From Ciona savignyi (Eukaryota > Chordata > Ascidiacea > Phlebobranchia > Cionidae), in assembly GCA_000149265.1 (NCBI GenBank), contig CH001953.1, forward strand, positions 4,570 through 68,569: DNA of 64,000 bases. Reading direction: 5' to 3'. Shown here piece after piece: positions 13,801 to 25,800 of this stretch; position 1 is the first letter of the stretch, and each line of letters opens with the position of its first letter. The notes beneath the pieces were generated by a model. That model did no database searches, was not told the origin of the DNA, and saw nothing but the letters and a program-made list of their open reading frames with translations. The position numbers were made by a program, and so were the translations under genes.

Positions 13801-16800
13801 TTACCCACAGCTGCCAAACTTAATCCATAGGCTGTAAACAAACAGATATCACTTTAGCATTTTTAAGGTTAGGAGAATCCGGATAGAAGGATAATCACGA
13901 AAAATTAACCGAGTAATGTCCGGCATATACCGCAATTTACTTAAAATGTTTATTTTTAACTGAATCTACCAAAAAAATTTTTATTGCTCGGATATGATGT
14001 TTTTGTTTTTTTTATTCCTTGGATATGATGCTTGGATTAAACCACGCTTTAAGTGCATTGTGCGCGCAACAGTGTACAGTCTCACTATTACCCGAGGCGT
14101 TCGCAACGTGTATATTTGATTTTTATCTCATATCTTGATACTGCTCCGTCAAGCTTAAAGCTGTACACAACCCGAATAACGTGACCCCACAACTGAGTTG
14201 TTTTGTGCTCGGCTCTTGTTTTAATTCGATTTCCATGGTCGTGATAATCTTGAAATCCTAGACATATTGTTAACAAGCGAAGGTTAGTTCCACGATTACC
14301 GGAAAACATAACGGTTTGGCCGACGCTGATAATTCGTTGCATACGCGTGGAATTCGTACTTTCAATTTTCTGCTTGAAAAGTGGATTTGGTTCAGCATTT
14401 TGGGGATTTAGCTTGTCAGTTCGTTTATGTTAGCGTTTGAACGCTGGGCTCATACTCTTTCTCAGATTACCGATTGGGATCGCAAAACAACTTGGCTGGA
14501 AAGTACATTGGTCTGGTTTAACCTTCGCAATCTTGATCAAGATTCGCACTAAACATCGTTTGCGTCTTTAAAAAAGTTTTTTTCTTCCCTACCAATTATC
14601 GAACCCATAATGGTCTTATCACAATGTTTTAAATGACATTCTTTGTATAAATCGATGGCAGGAAGCATCCAAACTGACCCTTTTGGCCGTCTTGGCAAAT
14701 CAATCAAATAACTTTCAATCAAATAACTGTTTACCCCACTTGTTGACTTCAAGTTTACCACCCGTGCTCCAAAGTCTGTTTCAATAGTGACCGGCCCATA
14801 ACTAATCCAGGCTTCAGACTGCAGCCGTCCGATCGTTATCGGACGATTACAAGTTTTGTAGCTTTCAAGATATAAAGCGTCAAATCGCCCTGTTTGCTGC
14901 AGCTTTTGCAAACAAAGCGTTATCTGAATGCCACCATCTTCACATTTGTTGTTTGACAACCCATCGGTGCATTTTAATGGATCACGCCCTTGCAATCGAC
15001 ATATTTAGGTCGAACGGAAACCCGGAAATTTGAATTGCTGTTTTCGTAACTATCTACACTCGTCCCGGCGAATAAACAAGTGAGTTAAAACGCGGCCTGG
15101 TTCGACCATGTAAACATATCACCAGTATCCGTGGAGCAGTAGTTTTAATAGTTTTCCTGGAAGCCAGTACGATGAAGCTCGTTTGATTTCTACGAAAACG
15201 TTCAACTGGACAGTCGCACGCCGTATGATGGACAACTACAAATAAACCCATGCTTGTGACTAACGACTCTGACGGTCTTGGTCGCATTCCGAAACAGGGT
15301 TGGATAGTTAACTGAGTGGATACGGCTCGAGTTCATCCGACCGTCTATACGATTTCACTGGCGGCCTTGAACAAAGGTGCAAGTGACCAGTCGATTAAGC
15401 AGAAGGAATTCGACGTGAAACGAAATCAATCAATGTTGACAACTATGCCGTCTAGTAGATAGCCCGAATGTAAACCACATCAAGACCTTTTGGGGTCGCG
15501 GGGACAGAACTCACGTAGGTGGTTTCGATCGGTCATATTCTAGCCTAAAGTGACGACAACTTTTGGCAAAGGTTAATTGGGATGAACGAATCGATTTTGC
15601 TGGTTGATATACTTCGTGTATACGGAAAATGTACAGCATGGTTAAAGGCGTCTTGCTAGAAACCGTAAAACGTTTCTTACATGTTAACAGATAAATGAAA
15701 CATTTAAGATGAACCGCACTGCGAGCTTAATTTGTACCAGCACCGCAAGTTTGAACCCCATTTCTCAGCCTCGTGAAGTCTGTTGATATTATCACTCTTA
15801 GATAAGATCTCTCGAGCCTGCAAAAATGTGACTAACTGGGAGTCTAATATGCAACAGTAAAAGTAACTCTAATCGAGTTTTGGCAGTCTATCAAGCTAAA
15901 TTCAATTTAATGTTGGTTGATAAAGGTCAATATGCTGCTAGTGAGAATTTCCACCCGTGTTAAACCTTAACAACAGGCTGTTTGTCGTTGTACAAGTCAT
16001 GCTGAGTCGACGGCTTACAGTGAAACACAATATCCGATAAAAATAAGTAAAAGATAACGTGCTTAATGTGATACAAGTTGCACAAGTAACGTTGTAGGGT
16101 TACCCTTTCTCAATGTATGGACTTAAAATACTTTAAGATAGAACTAGATCATTATTGCCTTTTGTTGCATGTTTATACGGTGATACAATAAGCAAATATT
16201 TTTAATATAAATCAAGAGACAATAAGCAAATATTTTTAATATAAATAAAAAAAAACAGTAAACGCGGCAAAAAACAGGGGAAAACTAAAAGGAGGGAAAG
16301 CGGGAAGACGGAAGGGAGGAAACTGCACACTAAAATATAGATTAGGGTATTAGAGTTAATTTTAAAGTTGGGGTTGATGCTAGTGTTAGTTTTGGGGTTT
16401 AGATAAGTGTTTAGGGCAGCCGTTTCCCTCCTTCCCTCTTTCCCTTCTTTTAGTGTTGCCGGCAATAACAACATGTCGGGCTAGTTGAAATAAAATAAAA
16501 GTCAGCGATTGGACGCGGCTGTTGAATCCATAAACTCTGATCCCGCAGAAAAAGCGTTAATTTCAAACGGCAGTCGATCTTATTAACTTTTGTGGTTGCA
16601 GGTTACAGCCGAATCCCAAGAATCAAAACTCCACTCTGAAGTCGAAAGTCTCATCCGAGTTATAAGGGAAAGAGAGGCGGCAATCGTCAGCAGAATTAAA
16701 GATACAAAGGTAAAACTATATGTTGTGTTTTTAAAACCTCAAAATTTACCAGAAGACACATCTTCCGGTTCTGTTGATATTTGTAAAATAGTAGAGCGTC

Positions 16801-19800
16801 TTTATTTTCAGCAGTTTTACATTTTCGAGTTTGTTATAGGCTTGTTTCGTTCTTTTTTTTAGTTCCTTTCAAATTAACCACTCCCCGACGAGAAAATTAC
16901 CAGGTAGTGACTGAGAATAATCCCTTGGAAAGGAACCCTTGGCATTGCCATTAAAGTGCTGCAAAATCTGGTAGCAAACGAGTACAAACGGTGGTTTTGA
17001 GTGTTTTGTCTGGTGGAATCACTGGCGTGATTCATTTGCGCCCACGAGTTTTGCGCTTCGCTTTCCGCTGATGTTTTGAAGTGAGAGTTAGTAATTGCGT
17101 GTTTTCTGTATTTTTCCATCTGAATCACTTTGCGGGAGAAATACTTTGGTTTCCACTTTTGTCGTAAAAATGTGCATCTGTAGCTTTTAAAATTCGGGAA
17201 ATTGTGAATTTCATTTGCAGTCTGGCGTCTGATCACAAGATAAATTTCCTCGGTCCCGTTAAACGAAGTTGTAAAGAGTAAGACGTATTATAAGAGCGGT
17301 AGTTACTCTCATTTTATATATATATTGATCAAGGCAGCATAATTCTGTTTTAAATTTCTCTTTCAATAGGTGAATGGAGAATATTATTTTTCAAACGGTT
17401 CTTTTATATTCCTACGAGCTCAAATGCGATCACAACTCGCGCTGGGCCCAAGAAAACCGCACACTATTGTGCTGCGCCGACGGCTTTCAGTATGGGTAAC
17501 GGCCAAACATGGTAATTTTGAGCATCCACGGAAAGTCATCATTCATCAGTCGCTTGCTTGGGGTGTGTTCCCCCTGACTCACGGATTATTTGTAGGAATA
17601 TGTTCGACCTGTGTTGGTACTGAAATTAAGAAAAATCGAAAACAAATAGACGCGTGTTTGCTGAGCAAATAAAACCGATGCATTTTTTCCTATTTTCAAC
17701 CGAAAGTTGCGCCACCGCAACCTACGCTGGTTCCTTGTTTGTTTCAACACGAAACTTATACCCGTGTAATGTGGTCCTTATCTGACTCGGCTTGAGTCAT
17801 TCGTCTGGTTCCTGCCAATCATTTGTTCCTCGAATGCTCTGCGCAACGCAGGTCCGGCAGTTGCTTGTTTACCGAATTTCCCACATCTCCAAAGCATCCA
17901 TCAAGCAGCTTGTACAGGTGATATGAGATGGTATCGTTTCAAAATGAACAACACCCATTGTTATGTACGTCAAGCGCCACTTCCTTATTCATGAAACTAC
18001 TGTTTGCTAAATGTCCGTCCACGCATAACATTATACAAAACGCTCGTGTTTTCCCCAAACTGTTTGCTCAACACACTGCACTTTACGGGGATTTCACACG
18101 CGACTGATTTTGTCTTCTCAAATGTAAATTGTTCATTGGTGGAACAGTTCCCAGCTGGGTTAAAATCACGTAAACTGAAGACTTTCACGGACCCAAACTA
18201 AACAAACTTTGGGCAAAATTACGCATGAAAACGCAAAGAGGACGAATTTAAAACCGAGGAAAGAGTTGACACACCTTCCAGAATTCAGGTTGGGATTTTT
18301 TCGAAAGAAACTGTCCCCGAATTTTACTCACAAAATCTTCCTAAACGTTGTGTTTGTTGTGCGTCAGTACGGTTAGCGGGATCCATTATAAGTTGCGCAT
18401 TTGCCAAGTTTTTAATGTAAACCAAACACAACGGACTTGAAAGACATCTCTCTGACCTAAGTTCAAACCATTTTCTCCATTCCATGCCGCTAAATGATAC
18501 TAATAAACTGACCATTGTGATGAACTTTTAATCTTGCACAGTTCCGTGGTTATATTTGTGTACATAGCGACGGACTGCTGGAATAAAGGTCACCGCCCCT
18601 GCAGTGTTACTGCAGCGTTTAAGGCTTCTAATCTGTACATGGTGTTTGTATTTACTAAGATTTAATGGCAACTTAGCTTGCCGGTTCAGGTTTAGCGCGT
18701 CTAGTACTAGGAAACTTACCTTTGGCACCATCTGTTTTTTTAGAGTGCCTACATTGGCTGAACTTCCGATGACTCCTTAAACCATTGGCATTGAATAGTT
18801 TTTTCTGAGAATCGTTGTTTTAACTAAAATTTCTTCTTCAGACCACCCGACTACGGAAGCTTACCCAAGAAGTGACGTCATCCCGCCAATGTCTGGAGTC
18901 TCTGCACAGTGTGGAAGATATCACGAATGATGTCATTGCTCAGGAGGACAACTACGCCACATTCATGAAGGTACGTTGTCGTAGGCTCGGTTAAAACACA
19001 TTTTTTTAATTTACTTGCGTTGTAGGGTCAGTTAAAAACGCATACATAAAATGCGTACGTCGTCGGCTTGGTTAAAAACGGATCTATTAATGTACGTGTG
19101 TTGTGGGCTGGGGGTAATTAAGATACCTGCGTTTTAGGCTCAGTTAAAAACGCATTTAATAAGGTGCGTGCGTCGCAGGATCAGTTAAACGCGAATATTT
19201 TGGCAGCTTGGGTGTTGATTCTCAAGTAGCGTCGAAGATCTAGATTTTACGCACTGTCAACTTTGGAAGCAATCTTCGGCCGTGCAGTGAAACTATTTAA
19301 ATTGGATAATAAGAGTTTCCTTCACTTCATCTTTTCGAAGCGTTGTCTGTAAGGCATCCTCCTCGTCCGTTCGATCGTGTTTTCCCAAAACTGTTTCGAT
19401 CTGTGCCGTTTTCCCATAAAATCGCGGCCCAGATAAACCACCGACACTAAACATATCAAACTTCAAACGGCGCCGCCAATACTCCGGGTAACGTAAGCAG
19501 ACTGTGGACAGAGTTCGCCGATTAAGAACCATCTATCCCACGTTCTATGCAGTTGCAGGGTAAACCAAAAGGACTATGTTCCTCGTTATTATGTAAGTAA
19601 TAACTTGCGGTGTGTCAGGGGTGTCCAATGTTGTTTGAATATTCGTCGAAAATGCGCGGATGGTACGTCGTTGTTCGCAGAATTACGAAAAAGGCGCACA
19701 AAGGACTTTCGCCTATTATACTTCTTTATTGAATCTTCGAGCTCCAAACCGCAACTGCACGACGGTTCTTTATTAAATTTGAGGCTAGACGAGCCCGCTT

Positions 19801-22800
19801 TGTAGAATGCGGTTTAAGTGAAGCATAAATCATGCGCGAAAACGGTATCGCGCCGTCTGGACATGAAAATATAATTCATTTGTCAGTTTTCGTTGCCCGT
19901 GAGTCAAATGTGGCGCCCGAGTGTACAGCCATCGCTTCAAAAACATCAACAACCTGATTTTAAAATTGAATTGGCCGAGGTATTTGAAGACGTGGTATTC
20001 GGAACCACTCGTATTGCAGGATGTAGCAGGATTGCAACATCCTGTATACTTTACAAAGCTGCTTTGAAACTCAACTCGAGATAGTTCTGCTAATGACTTT
20101 TAAATGAATAATGCTCGTTGCTATTTAATACGGGTCCTAAAAGAAGAAAATGATAAAAAAAACGTTTGTGTAAATACAAGACTGTATTTAGAAGCATTGA
20201 TTTAATCTTTTAAAAGCTAACCGTTAACGGCACGACGTTTGAAACCTCATTAAACTTCTTTATATTTTTGGCTCTGCCTTAATCGACCTGCTGAGTAAAT
20301 ACCTACGCCCCGTTGGTCCTATACACTGTTCTCTAAATATAGGTTCAGGCACTATAGCTTGCTTCTTTTTAAGCAATCTGTCAATATAGGTAATTTGTGA
20401 AGCCGAAAACAGTTTCAAATTCAATTGGCGCCAACATGCTTAGAATTTACCTTGGGTTCTGCGAAACTATTTGGGGTGTCGGAAGCCGGGGTTATAACTG
20501 ACCCCTATAGGGTTGTGAACCCTAACCTCCACCTGTCCACCGATTATCGAATTACAAAGAGAAACAGCCTTATCAGCGTTTACGAAACACGTTTCTTTTA
20601 AATCCGATCCTAAAAATGCAAAAGAAACAAAACAGAATTAGGGTTTTAATTTACTTTCGGCCCATCCACCCATGCACAACTGGTACTCGGAGATATTTTC
20701 TCAAGCCACCGCAACGTCCTTAGTCCCGCTGGTTACAAGGGTTTGACATGACAGAGTGTAATGTATACTGGGGCCGATTAATTAGCCCACAGAAACGCGC
20801 GCGCAACATACTTTCGCAGCGGCGAACCGTACAGCAAAATCAACTTAACCTTGACCTTTTTCTTGCTGCCAGATACGCGGTTTGCGGTCCAGTGTTCCCT
20901 CAAACCACCGCCCACGTTTGTGTTCCGTTAAAAAAATAAAATCGGGCAACACTTTAGTCCCAAGCACATATGCTCGGTAGTGTAGGTAGTGTTCTGAGCC
21001 GAAGCAATTTGCGTACAGCGAAGCGTTGCCTCATTAAAATATGTCGCCCCTGAGCTTAGCGCGTCTAATTATTCCAATTTTGGTGGGTCTGCTTAGAGAA
21101 TATAGACTTAACAGACAACTCTATAGTGTGATGTATTATCCTGCTTTGCTTGTAAATAAACCGATCTATCTTCTTTTGCAGAACTCAAAGATCACCCTTG
21201 ACAGGTAAATGAGTTATGTCGCCCTCTTTATTTCGTAACAAAATGCCTTCAACAAAATGCCTTTTCTCAGGATCACGCAAACCAACTCTTTGGCCCAGAA
21301 GATCACCGCGCCCGACTGCGACATCGAGTGTCCGGGATTTTACCTTGATTTCTCCCAAGAGCGCGCGATGTTGGAGAGAATGAACATCATGGAAGGTGAG
21401 ACGGGGTGTCCCCCGTGTGGCCGAATGGTTAAAGCGACCGATATATACAGACTTACATAAAAAAAACGGTCCTAGACACGAACACAGCCTGGGTTCGAAA
21501 CTTAGCTCGGATAAAAAAAGACGGGGTGTCCTCTTCGGTCAAATGGTTAACGTAACCGAAAATCATTTTGATTTTTTATACACATTCAGTCTTAATGACA
21601 ATCCTATCCGCGGTTCAAATCTTAGTTCTTTCGGTAAAAGGGGAACATTTAATAAACGATCGTATGGCCGAATGGTTAACGCAACTAATATGTATCCAGA
21701 TTTCTATTCCGTAAAGTTCTTACTGATAAGCCCACAATGGGTTTGAATATTACCTCGTAAAAATAGGGCGAATGTAATGAACAGCCAGGTAATTTGCTCG
21801 ATGCAATGAAAAAACTGAACCTCGTGAAAACTCCAACTCTTGTACGATACTTAGCCCGGTAAAAAAGTAACTGGGTATAACAAACACCGTATAGAGATGG
21901 TGACCTTTTCCATCTTGCGACAAACACCCATGCGTTCCGCGTTCCGCTAAATAACTCCGGCTTTCGCATTGTTTACATTTCGACAAGGTGCTGTTTATTG
22001 TGAAGTTCCAATATCTCAGAATGTTTTGAATTTTTTAAGAAAACCTTTTTCGATAGCTCATCAAACGTACCTTTGGATCAGTGACGCACGTAGCCGTTTC
22101 TAAATGAATCATAATGTCCGCCATTACTTTGATTTCTTGGCTATCTTTTCGCCTTTAACGATCCTTTGTCTGGGATACGCCGTTTATCCGGTGTCTAGCC
22201 CTTTTCCTTTATTTAAATCCTCTCCGTGTATTTGAACCCATCTCTACGTGTTGTTCCCAAAGCATCATGTGAATTGACAACAATTGACCGTTTAATTAAA
22301 GTTGAAGAAAAGCGGGGGGGACGTGTGTAAGAGGCCCTCGAGAACATATTTGTATAATTTGTGGCGAAATAATGTAAACCGGAAATCGGTATGCGCAGGT
22401 CTTGGGTATGAATGGGGCTCGGGCAATCGCTGGCATTGACACGAAACACTCGTAACAAATGACTCGGCAATGGCGATTGTTGCGAGACAATTGCAGCTGG
22501 AGGATGTCACGAGTGCAGTATTATGACGACGCGAGCACACAATGCGAGCGAGATGGCACGGGCAACATTTCAACGTCAGCTCTGTTTTTTCGCTTTGTTT
22601 CCGTAGCCAGGGAAGTTCGCGGCTTGGGCCCTCGCCACGTGACGCGATTGGGTCTTTATGACGTCGGCAGTTGCATCATAGATCACCGAACAAGGCGTTG
22701 TTTATTTCGACACAACCGCGCTTCTTTCGACTCCGGTAATGGGTGCAGCGATGAGAAATTTCAAAAATTGGTCTGTGTAGTTGCATTCGGGTATTCAAGC

Positions 22801-25800
22801 GAAGTCAAGAACTCGTTTGCAACCGTCCGTAGTAACGCGCTTCACGGATGTTATGGCTAAAACAACAACCCTTAACCACTAACATTTTAAAATACGCTTT
22901 AAAATGTGCAATTCGCCATAATAATCACATATTATCGGCGAAATGGCAACATTTTGTTTCTAGTTTGGCAACATTTTTGTTTCCGACACAATATACGCAC
23001 GCGACATTTCGTCGCATGATAGAATAATCATCTACATGTCTGGAATCGACACGGATACGCGAACATACGGACGTGATTCCGTGCCGCCTGACTGGTCCCC
23101 ATTATGTATGTGTATTTTGGAACGGGTCTCGCTTGTGTGGCGGGGGCGTAGGGGGATTACCTTATTAGGGTAACAGAGGGTCTGGAATGTTATTGCGCTA
23201 AAGGTCGCAGCCGGAAAATGCATGTCGAGTTTATAATATACGCGGAATGTTATTACACGGTCGTATTTCGGGAAGATTACGTAATAAATCCTAATCTTCT
23301 GCGCCCCACCATTTGATTAATTGTTTGTAACTGACTAATAGCTTGTTTAACAAACAAAAATCAACCTTGGTTCGTGAAAATACGGAATTTCCGCCCGATA
23401 AGGATAATGTTGGCAATTGTGGCCTTTTCGTGTTTGTTGTTTAAGGCCATTTCCTATGTTACAAAACGCGGTTATAGTCCTGAATGGGGGCTAAATAAAC
23501 TACCTCGAGATTATGGATGATGCCGATCTTGACGTCAGAGCGCTAAAATTGATGTTTAGACTTGAAACGCTCCAATATTAGTGCAGGAAATCTAAGGCCG
23601 AGCTCATAAGCTGGTAATAACCTGTCTGGTAAAATTAGGTTACACCGGGTAATGCCGAAAGTACGGCGTGCTTTATTGTTGTTGTAATGAAAATTGGCTG
23701 TTTTACCCAAACAAAGTAGAGATTTTTTACCGGAAGCTTTTTGCTTTAATGAAATAAGATTTTTAAAGAATCTTTTTAAAAAATCTTGGATCGAATGTGG
23801 TATCAAATTTGCGGGTGGCGCCGCCGGCTGCACGGTATGCTGCCTCTTAATGACGTTTCCCCCCTTTTCGGCGGGTACTTTTATTAAATTTTCAGATAAA
23901 CATGTTTGGGTTCGACGGCAAATTGGGTCACACGGTGGTGAAGAAACTGCCGATTCATCTGTCATTGAAAATTTTCAAAATAAACGTAATTTCCCTGTCC
24001 AGGCTACCGGTCGAATTAATAAAACTCAAGTCACTGCGGTCTATCGTCCTTTCCATTTCTCCTACCCAAACTGGCTGTCTCAGGGTGTACATTACGTCAA
24101 GTGGCCCCTTTGTATTGCTTTGTTGTGAAATTCCATGAAACCGTTTCCGAGTTTCAAGTGCGCTAAGGGAGAGGCATCTGTAGAACGGTGTCGACTTCCA
24201 ATTATTTATAGCGAACCGATAAAAACGGAACGTTGAATCGGGTTCGAGATGGCAACGTTTAAACACCTGTTGTTAACTTGATTCTGCGCCAGTAGAATGC
24301 AGCCCATTCTCGTATATCACAAAAAAGACTAAAAAAGAGACAAAATTTAACCTAATTTTCTTAATGCTTTTGTTTCTTAATAAAACGTAAGATCACGAAG
24401 ATACCTCGCTAAACTCTAAACCTTTTTAGCCCCTTCCCCCCCCAAAATATGCGAAGAACTATGCACGCAATCACACGACAAAGTCACTATCCAGTGGAGA
24501 TCGCCCGACCATCGCCATGTAGCCGCCTACGAGTTGCAGTACGCCGTGGACAACAACAAGGTCTCCGACAACAGCACACAAGAAGGGTGGATGGTAGGTG
24601 GAGACCGATCATAAGTTGAACCATGTTTAACATTCAATGGAAACGCACAAGAGCGTTATTACACAATCGGTAGTTTACCTTATGGCTGTCGTCAGGTCAA
24701 CCACGCTATTTCATTGTGTTTAATACGGCTCAGGCATTACTACAGCTTTATTCCAGTCAATTTCTAATCGGGTTCATGAAGTGTCCTTTAATTTCTCAAG
24801 ACATAAATGATCAGCTGTCTATCAGCGGTTTCTAAAATCGATTAGGTGTTTACTCTTTAGCTAAGCCCACCTAACTGATTAAAGCTAAGTGGTCAGTAGT
24901 TCACTGTCGTTTCGTTAAAGTTTGAACAGTTTCAATAGTGTGACAATTGGAACCGAGTTTCACTATTAAGTGGAGTTTGAACCGCGGTCCCCTAAAACAA
25001 ATATAATGAAGATCCAAACACCGGTTGGACTTAAGTTTTGTGGCGTCGAGTTCGTGCTCTATAGACCCTTGGCAGAGCAACCAACCACACGTAACATTAC
25101 CTGCCAATATCATCCGGGTTGTTACGACCTTGCGTTATTCGGTCGTATTGCTTACACCCGTCTTCCGCAGATCGTGCCCAATATCAAGGAATGCCACTAC
25201 ACGATCAACGGCATGCAGACTGGAACCCGCTATATTTTCATGGTAAAAGCGAAAAACAAAGCAGGCACAAGCAGGAGTGAACAGCTGTCAATCAAAACTT
25301 TAGGTAAAGAGGGATTTAATATTGAATCGTCTTGGTGAGATAGGATATACGCAGCCGCATTATCACAAAGAAAATCGTAAGGTTCTCGTGCTTATTTTCT
25401 GGTTGAACTATTGCAGTAAGATGTACATAAGAGAGGCGTTTTTACTTTTTTAGTTCAACTTAATAATCCACTGGGTTCAGAAGAAGCCTGCTAAGAACAT
25501 TGTCCAAGAACACAACCGGCCAGTGACTGGTTTCAATACACCAACCTGTCGGTGGAAAGTCTAAAGCCCACGTTACCCCAGCAAACTTGATCAACTTTTA
25601 TCTTGTTTAAATCAATCTGAATTAACAGGAGATATATATTTTACAGTGCGTTATACTTACTTTTTCTTACAGTAATCTAATATTCGAACGGCTGTAATAC
25701 CGATTGGTTTATGCAATCAGTTCTTATACCGACTTTTGTATAAAAACTTCGCTCGTTCGAAAGTTGTCCCCGCAAAAACAGTAATCCAAAACACAATCGC

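Noticed and set aside
21400-21519. Functional tRNA gene
   Set aside because: A- and B-box-like motifs are present but the arms do not pair into a cloverleaf by eye, the spacing is too long and similar copies recur; repeat-derived is better.
23543-24128. Two overlapping opposite-strand frames of about 140 codons
   Set aside because: They are on opposite strands of the same bases, lie in an intron and lack any motif; at most one could be real and neither is supported.
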